From an uncultured Lachnospiraceae bacterium (GTDB lineage Bacteria; Bacillota; Clostridia; Lachnospirales; Lachnospiraceae): a stretch of 49,173 nucleotides of DNA. Within the stretch, counting starts at the first letter, position 1. The number at the start of each line of letters is the position of its first letter. The stretch is taken from NCBI GenBank assembly GCA_947175035.1, contig CAMWLG010000020.1, positions 1 through 49,173 of the forward strand, given 5' to 3'. The notes beneath the pieces were generated by a model. The model made no database searches and had not been told where the DNA came from. It saw nothing but the letters and a program-made list of their open reading frames with translations. The position numbers and the translations under genes are program-made. Positions 40,175 through 48,036 of the stretch are shown here, piece after piece.

Positions 40175-40384
40175 TCACCTATGTGTCTGCATATACTCCG
40201 CTTTCACTTTATCAATCGTCTTACCGCCAATTCCAAAATTTTTGTCTGGCACTTCCTTAATTGTCGTAACAAAAAATTCCTGTGGCACTTTCATAATCTC
40301 TGAAGATACTTCTGTCAACCGTTTTATCAACTCCTCCTTTTGATTATCTGATAAAGCTCCACTTTCAACTGAAATGTAAGGCAT
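40175..40384 (-). CDS. 4-oxalocrotonate tautomerase-like protein, copy 2
   Basis: A 69-residue tautomerase with catalytic Pro-1 (MPYISVESGALSDNQKEELI). It is nearly identical to 28336..28545, with Ser for Thr at residue 5 and MQTHR for MQKHK at the end. AGGAGG lies before the ATG at 40384; a longer frame to 40411 is unlikely. It lies 13 bases after the MerR gene, so a MerR-tautomerase operon is likely. The inducing compound and substrate are unknown. Confidence 0.93.
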   Translation of the reverse strand: MPYISVESGALSDNQKEELIKRLTEVSSEIMKVPQEFFVTTIKEVPDKNFGIGGKTIDKVKAEYMQTHR

Positions 40385-40397
40385 TTCCTTTTTCCTC

Positions 40398-40817
40398 CTA
40401 GTCTTCTCCATGATTAAATAACTTCCATTCTTCTCTATATGTTATATTTTTATAAGAAGAATCCTCTAAAAGATTTTCATAAAAAGATAATTTTTTCTGT
40501 GTTAAAATAAATGCATTCTGTAAATTAGTCATTTGGTTTTTAATATCCTTCATGTGGTTTTGTACCATAACATAGCGCTGTTCCAGAGTTTCTCCACCTT
40601 GTATCAGCAACGCGACATATTCCTTAATAGACTGAATTGGTATATTTGCCCTACGCATACACTGTATCATTTTAATCCACTCAATGTCCTCTTCTGCATA
40701 TTGTCTATATTTTTGGTCGTTTCTGGCTATCCGTGGTAATAGCTGTTCCTTTTCATAATACCTTAGTGCTGCTGTTGATAAGCCTGTCATTTCTGCTGCC
40801 TCTTTTGCTGAATACAT
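40398..40817 (-). CDS. MerR-family transcriptional regulator
   Basis: A 139-residue MerR regulator. The N-terminal winged HTH is typical: MYSAKEAAEMTGLSTAALRY, YEKEQLLPRIARND and DIEWIKMIQCMRRANIPIQSIKEY. A coiled-coil dimer helix follows (MVQNHMKDIKNQMTNLQNAF). No metal-binding Cys pattern is visible, so it is probably not a metal sensor. It resembles the MerR proteins next to reductases and tautomerases that respond to stress compounds. The promoter has the 19-bp spacer that MerR proteins need, so autoregulation is likely. The FMN riboswitch operon lies just downstream. Confidence 0.92.
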   Translation of the reverse strand: MYSAKEAAEMTGLSTAALRYYEKEQLLPRIARNDQKYRQYAEEDIEWIKMIQCMRRANIPIQSIKEYVALLIQGGETLEQRYVMVQNHMKDIKNQMTNLQNAFILTQKKLSFYENLLEDSSYKNITYREEWKLFNHGED

Positions 40818-40838
40818 ATAAATCCACCTTTCCCTGTT

Positions 40839-40869
40839 ATCATAAACTATGAAGTGCGCTTCAAGTCAA
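40839..40869 (-). promoter_or_regulatory. MerR-type promoter with 19-bp spacer and dyad operator
   Basis: Minus strand -35 TTGACT (40864..40869) and -10 TATGAT (40839..40844) with a 19-base spacer. The dyad TGAAGCGCACTTCA (40850..40863) lies in the spacer. This overlong spacer with central dyad is diagnostic of MerR-controlled promoters. The rest of 40870..41108 shows no gene. Confidence 0.8.
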
Positions 40870-41041
40870 CAGCAATATTATAGCATACTTCCCTTATTCT
40901 TTTTGCAATATACGTATGGATAAATGAGGAACAATGTAGAAAAGTGAGTTGCCCGAAAATGAGAAAAGAACCAAAACAGCCCTTTATCATTTTCCCATTA
41001 TCTTTTTACCAATTCTCCCACACACTATTTGGCGAACCCCC

Positions 41042-41059
41042 TATACTTTTCGGCAAAAG
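41042..41059 (-). repeat. 18-bp inverted repeat, left copy
   Basis: CTTTTGCCGAAAAGTATA on the minus strand, identical to the plus-strand copy at 44092..44109. Related TTCGCCAAAT sequence lies beside both copies, suggestive of the multiple terminal repeats of IS21-type elements. The pair brackets the intron and TIR gene. Confidence 0.6.
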
Positions 41060-41108
41060 AACCCCATAACAGAAGTTCACTCACTCTCAAGTGTAAAATG
41101 CCCCTTAA

Positions 41109-42996
41109 ATAGAGTAGAGAAATAACTGTAAAAGTTATTTCCCTCTCGTTGAACCGTACGTACGGGTCTCGTATACGGCTCTACAACTTATATTCCAGCA
41201 TTCCTCAGATAATAATTTAAAGGATTGAGCAAACCTGCTCCGTCCTTTATTTTTGTTTCTAGCACTTCTGGACTGATTATATAATTTACAACATTCATTC
41301 CACTCCGCCTGTACCACCCAAGTCTTGAATTGGCTACTTTAAATATTGCTTCGTGGTCGAATCCACATCCATATTTCCGATTCAAGTAACAAAGGTTTCT
41401 GTATATTGTCTTAGGCGTTTTCCATTGCTTCATAACAATTACTCTTATTTTATGCCTAAGCCATGCCCCAAACTCCTCCATAAACTGTTTCATCATTCCG
41501 ATTCTAAAGTAATTTATCCAGCCTCTCACTATCTCGTTCACCCGCTTTATTATAACTGCCAGTGGACGTGCGACAGCTTTATTCCTTTTGAGGTATTCAC
41601 TTAATTTCTGTTTTAATTTCTTCTTCTTTTCTGTTGTGGGTTTTACTTTCCATTCTCCACCATGTTTCAGAAATGTAAATCCAAGATATTTACTTCTCGT
41701 TGGTCTGACTACTTTCGTTTTTGTCGTGTTTACTTTTAGGAAGAGTTTCCTTTCTATCCAGTCTGTTATGGATTTCATCACCCTGTTGGCTGCCATTTCA
41801 CTTTTCGTGAATACGATTGTGTCGTCTGCATACCTTGTAAAACGAAGCCCCCTTTGTTCCAGTTCTTTATCTAACTTATCAAGGTATACATTAGATAACA
41901 CTACAGATAGTGGACCCCCTTGCGGCACGCCTGTCATTGTTGCTTTTTCCAGTCCTTTTTCCATTACCCCCGCTTTCAGATATTTCCGTATCAGGTTTAA
42001 TGTTGTACTGTCGTTTACCTGTTCCCTGAGAATCTGAATTAATTTGTCATGATTTACTCTATCAAAGAATTGTTCTATATCAATGTCTACTACCCATTCA
42101 TATCCTCCGTTCAGATACTCCAGTGCTTGGTTTATGGCATCATGACAGCTTCTTCCCGCCCTGAAACCGTAGCTAAATTCACTGAATATTTCCTCATAAA
42201 TTTCCATGAGTGGCTGGGCAACAGCTTGTTGTATTACCCTGTCTAAGACCGTCGGAATCCCCAGTGGTCTCATTTTCCCATTGTCTTTCGGGATATAAAC
42301 CCTCCGTACCGGCTTTGGTATATAGGTTCGGCTTCTGATTGACTGGATTATTTCATCTTTGTTTTCCTTGATGTATGCACCAAGTTCCTCCACTTTCATC
42401 CCGTCAACTCCGCCTGCTCCTTTATTCGCCACTACTTTCTTATAGGCTCTGTTTAGATTTTCCTTTGACGTAATCACGTCTATTAATTCCATTGCTGTTA
42501 CTCCTCCGATTATTATGAAATTTATGCACAACACCCCTCCCGATATAGATGGTATCCCTCGGTTACGTTCCTACTTTTTCCATCCATCTGATTTCTGGCT
42601 GGTGCATCATTCTCTTCATAATGATTTGTACTATAAATCGTTTCAGTCCTTCGGCTGTTACACCTACTATGACTTCATCTGACTCCCTCCCTAAACCTTT
42701 TTCGACCACACCTTTCGGTATGTGGGTAGGGTCTCCCGGGGTAAGACACTAATCTTTCGTTCCACAACCTCCTGATTTACAACTTCGGTATACGTTTACC
42801 ATTAGGGCTTCGGTTTGTGTTGCAACCTTACCCACCTAATCGCCTTATCAGGTTTCTGTACGTAGGCTCAAGAACTTTGCTACACCGCTTCTTTCATCCA
42901 TACCATTACTGATACCAACTTGCGGTTCGCTACACTTGGCGGTAAATACCCGTGACTGGACTTTCACCAGTAAGATTAGTGCCATGCCCGGCACAC
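41109..42996 (-). mobile_element. group II intron, class C (bacterial)
   Basis: A retroelement of about 1.9 kb. The 5' end on the minus strand reads GTGTGCCGGGCATGGCAC, and the typical TGGTGAAAGTCCAGTCACGG lies in domain I. The 3' end has a domain V-like hairpin, GAGCCGTATACGAGACCCGT closing with ACGGTTC, then domain VI and CTACTCTAT at the end. The reverse transcriptase lies in domain IV. The insertion lies five bases after the T tract of a rho-independent terminator (43002..43028), the target preference of class C introns. Ends are estimated to within a few bases. Confidence 0.9.
41188..42492 (-). CDS. ltrA: group II intron reverse transcriptase/maturase
   Basis: A 434-residue intron-encoded protein. 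The RT domain carries PLGIPTVLDRVIQQAVAQPL, FSYGFRAGRSCHDAINQAL, VDIDIEQFFDRVNHD, GVPQGGPLSVVLSNVYL and the catalytic TRYADDTIVF. The maturase X domain includes NEIVRGWINYFRIG and KRNKAVARPL. There is no C-terminal HNH endonuclease, as in class C introns. It promotes splicing and retrohoming. I chose ATG 42492 behind GGAGGAG. Confidence 0.95.
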   Translation of the reverse strand: MELIDVITSKENLNRAYKKVVANKGAGGVDGMKVEELGAYIKENKDEIIQSIRSRTYIPKPVRRVYIPKDNGKMRPLGIPTVLDRVIQQAVAQPLMEIYEEIFSEFSYGFRAGRSCHDAINQALEYLNGGYEWVVDIDIEQFFDRVNHDKLIQILREQVNDSTTLNLIRKYLKAGVMEKGLEKATMTGVPQGGPLSVVLSNVYLDKLDKELEQRGLRFTRYADDTIVFTKSEMAANRVMKSITDWIERKLFLKVNTTKTKVVRPTRSKYLGFTFLKHGGEWKVKPTTEKKKKLKQKLSEYLKRNKAVARPLAVIIKRVNEIVRGWINYFRIGMMKQFMEEFGAWLRHKIRVIVMKQWKTPKTIYRNLCYLNRKYGCGFDHEAIFKVANSRLGWYRRSGMNVVNYIISPEVLETKIKDGAGLLNPLNYYLRNAGI

Positions 42997-43001
42997 AACA
43001 C

Positions 43002-43028
43002 AAAAAACTGGCGAATTGATCCGCCAGT
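43002..43028 (-). terminator. intrinsic terminator of the TIR gene and intron target
   Basis: On the minus strand ACTGGCG pairs with CGCCAGT (7 bp) and TTTTTTG follows. It ends the transcript of the TIR-domain gene 42 bases after its stop. The group IIC intron starts five bases beyond. Confidence 0.85.
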
Positions 43029-43069
43029 CTTTCCATTTTTCTATGTTATGCATTTCTTACAATGTTCTA

Positions 43070-43882
43070 TTAGATTTTCGACCAGTCAATCTGCAATCCT
43101 CCCGCCTCTAACTCTTTAAACATTCGAATTTTCCAATCCTTCTCACTTAAAGAAATATACACAACACCTGCTAAATCTCCTGGCTGCTCAACTCCTGACT
43201 CAGTTAATGCAACAACTTTATCTCTTCCTAACTTTGCAACCATATATCCATGTTCAAAAACTACATTCTGTCTCGCCCTCGGATGTAAATCTGCCTCTTC
43301 TTTTAATTTCCCTTCATCACATCCCGTATATAAAACTACCGAAAATGCCACATCACTATTGGATTCTATCTTTTCTATAATTGTCATTCCACGATTAGCT
43401 TGTTCTGCTAAAATGATAGGCTCCAATCCAGCTCTTCTTAGAAGAAGTTCTACTGTATCTCTAACGCCTTCATTTCTTCCATGTACAATAAAAATTTTAT
43501 TATTTGACCTTTCTATTTTCTCTCCACCACTCATATATAAATCTTTATTCGCATCAATAAGTTGCTTTTTTGTCTCAAACTGAATATCATCTTTCATCTC
43601 ATTAAATAAAACAATCAAATCAGAAATTACACTTTCATCAATGGAAAATCTTCCTATAATTGTTTGAAACTGCCTTTTTCGCTCTTCGTTCTCGTATATT
43701 CTAAAGTATGTATTAACATTATTTTCAAATACTCTCCAATCAGAATCTCTTCTGTCTATACTATTTGAATTGTTTATATCATCATCTAAATTAACCAAAC
43801 CAAGTCCAATTATGTCCGAGGAAAAACCATCACATTTTCTTATGAAGCCGTCAAGTTTTTCTATTCTATCCCGATAATCCAT
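43070..43882 (-). CDS. TIR-like nucleotide-binding protein (PF10137 type), candidate defence effector
   Basis: A 270-residue protein. The N-terminal 120 residues are helical, with many Asp/Glu/Asn (for example YRDRIEKLDGFIRKCDGFSS). The C-terminal part (from about residue 128) is a TIR-like domain of the CAP12/PF10137 type: NKIFIVHGRNEGVRDTVELL, ANRGMTIIEKIESNSDVAFS with a candidate catalytic Glu, YTGCDEGKL, and ARQNVVFEHGYMVAKLG. Members of this superfamily degrade NAD or act as second-messenger-activated defence effectors. No partner sensor is adjacent, so it may act alone or be an orphan. GGAGGG precedes the ATG. The gene is AT-rich and lies between insertion-element scars. Confidence 0.88.
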   Translation of the reverse strand: MDYRDRIEKLDGFIRKCDGFSSDIIGLGLVNLDDDINNSNSIDRRDSDWRVFENNVNTYFRIYENEERKRQFQTIIGRFSIDESVISDLIVLFNEMKDDIQFETKKQLIDANKDLYMSGGEKIERSNNKIFIVHGRNEGVRDTVELLLRRAGLEPIILAEQANRGMTIIEKIESNSDVAFSVVLYTGCDEGKLKEEADLHPRARQNVVFEHGYMVAKLGRDKVVALTESGVEQPGDLAGVVYISLSEKDWKIRMFKELEAGGLQIDWSKI

Positions 43883-44465
43883 CTCATAATCCCTCCAAAA
43901 ATATTATTATAAATTATAACATATTCTCCCATTTTTTGCACTATAAAAGTAGCACAAAAAAGTCGGTCAAAAAACCATATCTCCCATTTTTCATCAGTAC
44001 TTGCAGACAAAATAATATATCTTTCAGCTAAAATCCACAATATCCTATTCCTTTTTATCTTTTCCCGACATACAATTCCAGAAACCCCTGACTTTTGCCG
44101 AAAAGTATACTTTTGCCAAATTGTATCAATCGCCATGTTATCAGCGGTATCAAAAATGCCCAAAAAGAGAGGCTCACCAGTCGCCCCGGTGAACCCCTCC
44201 AAGCCTGAAAACCCTTGATTTCAAGCCATTTCTCTACACTTTCGCCAAATCGTTCCAAATTCCTATGGCATCAATTATTGATAGCCGCCTGTGCCGCTAT
44301 TAAACATATTGGCCATAAATCTGTTTTAGTAGGTCTTTATCAAAACCATCTCCAGAGGATGGTATGTTTGCATGAAGTGCTATCAGACTTTTATATCGCT
44401 GGCCAGCAATATATGTATGGTCTCCAAGACAGAGACCAGAAATGCGGTGATTCCGTTCAAAAATA
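43883..44465. other. gene-poor stretch, insertion-sequence scar
   Basis: No convincing gene is present. The stretch holds the right copy of the 18-bp inverted repeat, several TTTTGCCAAAT or TTTCGCCAAAT words (44110, 44240) and short open frames in both directions that lack recognisable domains. I interpret it as decayed insertion-element DNA. Confidence 0.5.
44092..44109 (+). repeat. 18-bp inverted repeat, right copy
   Basis: CTTTTGCCGAAAAGTATA on the plus strand. It is the reverse complement of 41042..41059, placed about 3 kb apart. Confidence 0.6.
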
Positions 44466-44520
44466 AGGGGACAAGTTAGTGCAACCCCTTGATTTTGCTG
44501 GGTTTTCCTAACTTGTCCCT
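44466..44520. repeat. inverted repeat at the truncation point of the aldo/keto reductase
   Basis: AGGGGACAAGTTAG (44466..44479) and CTAACTTGTCCCT (44508..44520) pair across a 28-base spacer that has its own inner AACCC...GGGTT pairing. The repeat begins just where the reductase reading frame stops matching its family, so it probably marks the end of an inserted or excised element. Confidence 0.6.
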
Positions 44521-44855
44521 AATATAACACAGGCATCGAAATATCCTGCCCCCGTCCGCTCAAGACTCTTATAAAACTGCTGCTTTGCCGCTTTTTCATT
44601 AGGAGCCATCATAAATGCGTTCAATTTTGTCGCCAGCGTATAGGACTCTCTCGGATATCTGTCAACAAGCGCCTTTTTGATGTCCTCCTCTGAAGTGCCA
44701 TAGACAAAAGCGGTATCAAAGTATGTAAATCCCGCCTCCATAAACAAATCGACCATTTTCTTGACCTGCTCAATATCAGTTCTTATCCCTTTCTTTGGCA
44801 GACGCATCAAGCCAAACCCCAACTTCGGTGTTTCTTTTCCAAAATAATCAGACAT
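44508..44855 (-). pseudogene. truncated aldo/keto reductase
   Basis: The first ~107 residues match an aldo/keto reductase: MSDYFGKETPKLGFGLMRLP, FMEAGFTYFDTAFVYGTSEE with catalytic Asp and Tyr, SYTLATKLNAFM with the catalytic Lys, then SLERTGAGYFD. Normal enzymes continue YYLLH... for another 200 or so residues. Here the frame becomes ACVILGTS and stops. The barrel is therefore lost and the gene should be inactive. The break coincides with the inverted repeat at 44466..44520. AGGAGG precedes the start, so it may still be expressed. Confidence 0.88.
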
Positions 44856-44943
44856 TGTTTTTACCTCCTGAAATCATACAGATTTTACTGCATCCAGCAT
44901 CTTTGCTACTTTTGCCGGATTTCGTACAACCACAGTTACAGTG

Positions 44944-45792
44944 TTAGTCTTTCATTTCTGAGTGAAGTAAAGTACCAAAACTCAGACATTTGTTTGGGCA
45001 TGCTTCCACGCATCTGCCGCATCGGATGCATTCCGGGGAACGGGATATTTCCCGGACAGAGAGTGCCACCGGACAGGATTTCTCACAAGCCATACAGGAA
45101 ACGCACTTCTCCTTTTCCCAATGAATCTGAACAAGGCTGAAACGGTTAAACCATCCATAGATTGCACCTAAGGGACACAGATACTGGCAGAACGGACGAT
45201 AAACCTTGACCGATAAAACTACGATCAACAGCAATATCCCAAGTTTCCAAGAGAACAGCCCTCCCAACTGACCGCGCAACATCTCATTTGCAGTAAGCAA
45301 AGGGATTGCGCCGAACAGCGTACCCGATGGACATAGATATTTACAGAATGCGGGAACTTTTGCAAATCCTCCGAATAAAAACAACGATCCGACTCCCACC
45401 AGAAGAAACAGAACAGCGTACTTTCCATATTTTAAAATGCGATGAAAAGGAAGCTGTTTTCTTTTGCGAAACATCGGAATCTTATATAAAAGATCCTGTA
45501 CCAGACCAAAGGGACACAGCCAACCGCAGACAAAACGCCCCAGCAGGCTTCCGAACAGGAAGAAAAACCCAAGTGCCGCAAAGGGAATCTGAAATCCCTG
45601 CCGGTTCAACAATGCCTGTAACGCTCCGATGGGGCAGGAAGCGACCGCGCCCGGGCAGGAGTAACAGTTTAACCCTGGAACACAGGCATACTTCAAGTTG
45701 CCCTGATATATTTTTCCGCTGGTGAAACCATAAGCGTATCCGTTTGTAAGAACAGTAAAAAAGATTTGTACAATCAACCGCAATTTCTTCAT
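44944..45792 (-). CDS. membrane 4Fe-4S polyferredoxin-type protein (NapH/YccM-like)
   Basis: A 282-residue membrane iron-sulfur protein with about five transmembrane segments. It has CYSCPGAVASCPIGALQALL, repeated membrane-edge motifs RFVCGWLCPFGLVQ, CKYLCPSGTLFG and CQYLCPLGAIYG, and two C-terminal 4Fe-4S clusters (CVSCMACEKSCPVAL and CIRCGRCVEACPNKCL). It probably passes electrons across the membrane to or from exported redox partners. It follows the CXXC mini-protein by four bases and the TlpA gene, so a redox operon is likely. Start ATG 45792. Confidence 0.93.
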   Translation of the reverse strand: MKKLRLIVQIFFTVLTNGYAYGFTSGKIYQGNLKYACVPGLNCYSCPGAVASCPIGALQALLNRQGFQIPFAALGFFFLFGSLLGRFVCGWLCPFGLVQDLLYKIPMFRKRKQLPFHRILKYGKYAVLFLLVGVGSLFLFGGFAKVPAFCKYLCPSGTLFGAIPLLTANEMLRGQLGGLFSWKLGILLLIVVLSVKVYRPFCQYLCPLGAIYGWFNRFSLVQIHWEKEKCVSCMACEKSCPVALSVREISRSPECIRCGRCVEACPNKCLSFGTLLHSEMKD

Positions 45793-45796
45793 GTGC

Positions 45797-45949
45797 TCAC
45801 CCAAGTCCAATACATTCCATACAGATCATCGTTGCCTTTCTCCAGATGACGGCAAGCTGCCCCTCTGCGGCGCCGATGCCGAGAAACGCGATCCCGATCA
45901 GTATCCCCAAAAGCCACACATTCTGCTTAACTGTCTTCCAAAAGCGCAT
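45797..45949 (-). CDS. CD1871A-family CXXC membrane mini-protein
   Basis: A 50-residue protein: MRFWKTVKQNVWLLGILIGI, a single transmembrane helix, then QLAVIWRKATMICMECIGLG. The C-terminal CMEC motif is the mark of the CD1871A-type family found next to membrane 4Fe-4S proteins. It overlaps the TlpA gene by 23 bases. It probably takes part in thiol/disulfide or electron relay with the adjacent 4Fe-4S protein. Confidence 0.88.
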   Translation of the reverse strand: MRFWKTVKQNVWLLGILIGIAFLGIGAAEGQLAVIWRKATMICMECIGLG

Positions 45950-46490
45950 TGATTTTTTCCTCCCACACCGTTTTTTCCATCGCGCCAATCACCGTATCTA
46001 CCACCTCACCGTTTTCATTCACAAAAAAGGTGGTCGGAACGGCTGTCACATCTGTTAAGAGGGCATCATAGATGGATTGATTCAAAAGCAGATGCGTGTA
46101 GTCTGCGTCTGTCAGCTCAATCAACTTTGCCGCATAGTCAATCAACGCAGTATCTGCGCCCTCCGGCACATCACTGATAATTCCGATGATGCGAAACTCT
46201 TCCGGCTCATATTCTCCGGCCAGCTCGCCAAGTCCGGGCATCTCGCTCAGACACGGATTACAGTATGTCGCCCATACGTTTACCATTGTCAGCTTCGATT
46301 CCGAGAAAATCGATGCAGAAACGGAATTTCCGTCCATATCCTGACATTCAAAAACAATCTGAGAAGCCTCGCTCTCTGTATCTGTCGTGTTTTCTTTCCC
46401 GTTTCCTTCCCTGTTTCCTTCTCCGCATCCGGTCAGCAATACAGCCAACAGGAGCCATGTGAAAAAGAATTTACCATATGCTTTCTTCAT
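45927..46490 (-). CDS. TlpA-like thioredoxin lipoprotein
   Basis: A 187-residue exported lipoprotein. The signal peptide KKAYGKFFFTWLLLAVLLTG has lipobox LLTGC. The thioredoxin fold carries LTMVNVWATYCNPCLSEMPG with active site CNPC, and the cis-Pro loop VTAVPTTFFVNENGEVV. It acts outside the membrane as a disulfide reductase or peroxide-type reductase. It is first in the TlpA, CXXC, 4Fe-4S operon, so electrons probably reach it from the membrane polyferredoxin. Confidence 0.95.
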   Translation of the reverse strand: MKKAYGKFFFTWLLLAVLLTGCGEGNREGNGKENTTDTESEASQIVFECQDMDGNSVSASIFSESKLTMVNVWATYCNPCLSEMPGLGELAGEYEPEEFRIIGIISDVPEGADTALIDYAAKLIELTDADYTHLLLNQSIYDALLTDVTAVPTTFFVNENGEVVDTVIGAMEKTVWEEKINALLEDS

Positions 46491-46516
46491 TTCTGCACGT
46501 CACCTCATTTCAAGAA

Positions 46517-47857
46517 TTATTGACTCTCCTTTAATAAACCAGTCCGCACACACTTAAAGTAGTACGGAATTTCAAACAGCAGCATGACCGTCCATCCGGC
46601 GGCGCAGGCATAGGCAATACCGACAATTCCCATTTGCGGCGCAAGAAGAAAGGTAGCCAAAGTTCGAATAGAAATTTGAATGGCAGTGCCCAAAATTGTA
46701 GTATACATTTTACCCATTCCCCGATAAAATCCCTGAAATCCGTTTGTCAGTGCCGGATACAAATAGAAAAATGCCATAAGACCAAGATATTGACTCCCTG
46801 TCTCTATTACCTCCTCCGCCCCTTTCCCCAACACAAACAGGCTTACGATAGGCATTCGAAACAGCGCTGTGATCGCTCCAATCAGAATCCAGTAACCGAT
46901 CTCCAACCGAAGTCCTGCGCGGAACCCCGGTCGAATGCGTTCCTCTTTTTTTGCTCCTCTGTTTTGTGCAATAAATGTGGAAATAGAGGCTGAAATTCCC
47001 TGTTCCGGAATACATGCAAAGTCATCTACTCTCGTCACCGCATTAAAGGCTGCTATCGTTGTTACCCCTAACGCATTTACCTGTCCTTGAATTAAAACTT
47101 TCCCGATGGGCTGCACAGCCTGCTGAAAGGCAGATGGTGCGCCATATTTTAATATTTTCTCCAATAACGCTTTGTCCGCTTTCCATTCTTCCCTTCTGGG
47201 GAAAAGCTCCGGAAATTTTTTAACCAAATAACCAATCGCCAAAAGGGCAGAGATGGCTTCCGCCACAACGGTTGTTACCGCACTGCAGACAATGCCAAAA
47301 TGAAGCACTCCTAAAAACAACAGATCAAGACCCGCATTTAAAACAGAAGAAAAGGCTAAAAATTTTAAAGGCGTCTTGGAATCTCCTGCACTCTTTAGTC
47401 CGGCAGCAAGGGCATTATAGAAGAAGGTAAAAGGCATACCCAAAAATATAATCCGCAAATATACCGTTGTAATGTCAAAAATCTCATCCGGAACAGCCAG
47501 AAGCTTTAAAATGAAAGGAGAAAGCACAATACAAATCCCTGCCATCAGAACACTTGCCCCCCCGCCAACACTCATGGTAGTGCCCAGACTTTGTCTATAT
47601 CGCCTCAAGTCTTTGGCGCCGAAAAATTCACTCATCAACACACCGGTTCCAATACACAGACCGGTTATGGCAAGGATTACCAGATTCATCACCGGACCGG
47701 CAATTCCTTCCGCCGCCAATGCGTCTTTTCCGATAAATCTGCCTGCAATAATAGAATCAATCGCATTGTATGCCAGTTGAAGCCAGTTTCCCAAAAGAAT
47801 CGGCACCGCATAACGCCATAGATGCTCATGGGCAGATCCGGTGGTCATATCCCTCAT
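46517..47857 (-). CDS. MATE-family multidrug exporter
   Basis: A 446-residue MATE transporter with about twelve transmembrane segments. Typical are HLWRYAVPILLGNWLQLAYN, AIDSIIAGRFIGKDALAAEG, GVLMSEFFGAKDLRRYRQSL and the second-half QGQVNALGVTTIAAFNAVTRV and IPEQGISASISTFIAQNRGA. It exports cationic compounds by Na+ or H+ antiport; the substrate is unknown. I chose ATG 47857, eight bases after AGGAGG; the frame upstream to 47917 lacks a Shine-Dalgarno. The promoter carries a dyad that overlaps the -10. Confidence 0.95.
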   Translation of the reverse strand: MRDMTTGSAHEHLWRYAVPILLGNWLQLAYNAIDSIIAGRFIGKDALAAEGIAGPVMNLVILAITGLCIGTGVLMSEFFGAKDLRRYRQSLGTTMSVGGGASVLMAGICIVLSPFILKLLAVPDEIFDITTVYLRIIFLGMPFTFFYNALAAGLKSAGDSKTPLKFLAFSSVLNAGLDLLFLGVLHFGIVCSAVTTVVAEAISALLAIGYLVKKFPELFPRREEWKADKALLEKILKYGAPSAFQQAVQPIGKVLIQGQVNALGVTTIAAFNAVTRVDDFACIPEQGISASISTFIAQNRGAKKEERIRPGFRAGLRLEIGYWILIGAITALFRMPIVSLFVLGKGAEEVIETGSQYLGLMAFFYLYPALTNGFQGFYRGMGKMYTTILGTAIQISIRTLATFLLAPQMGIVGIAYACAAGWTVMLLFEIPYYFKCVRTGLLKESQ

Positions 47858-47922
47858 TTTATTTTCCTCCTCACTGAAATCGCGCTTCAGTCTCGGATTC
47901 CTTATCCAAACTGCCACTTATT

Positions 47923-48018
47923 ATACCATGTCGTTTCACTCCATGGTATGGATGGCCATCCGGCCGTTTCCTACCCGAAATATGGTCATATTATACCATA
48001 TATCCCATCCTATCACAA
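47923..48018 (-). promoter_or_regulatory. MATE promoter with two dyad operators
   Basis: Minus strand -35 TTGTGA (48013..48018) and -10 TATAAT (47990..47995), spacer 17. A 7-bp dyad, ATATGGT / ACCATAT (47980..48001), covers the -10. A second, ATACCATG / CATGGTAT (47923..47949), lies in the leader. Shared half-site ATACCAT suggests one repressor (TetR or MarR type) binding both; no such gene is in the window. Confidence 0.6.
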
Positions 48019-48036
48019 TAAAACATCTTTTCGGAA

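Noticed and set aside
42848..43036. A 62-residue minus-strand frame in the intron 5' part
   Set aside because: It lies in the structured RNA domain I of the group II intron and spans the terminator and intron boundary.
43861..44258. Minus-strand frames upstream of the TIR gene
   Set aside because: They overlap the TIR gene's ribosome binding site and the inverted-repeat scar, and have no family features.
44215..44466. An 83-residue plus-strand frame, perhaps a transposase fragment
   Set aside because: No transposase motif could be identified and the frame lies in decayed DNA; described only as part of the gene-poor stretch.
44856..44943. A 20-residue in-frame tail (VRNPAKVAKMLDAVKSV) between the 4Fe-4S and aldo/keto reductase genes
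   Set aside because: It may be the end of a deleted gene, but it is too short to support and could be chance.
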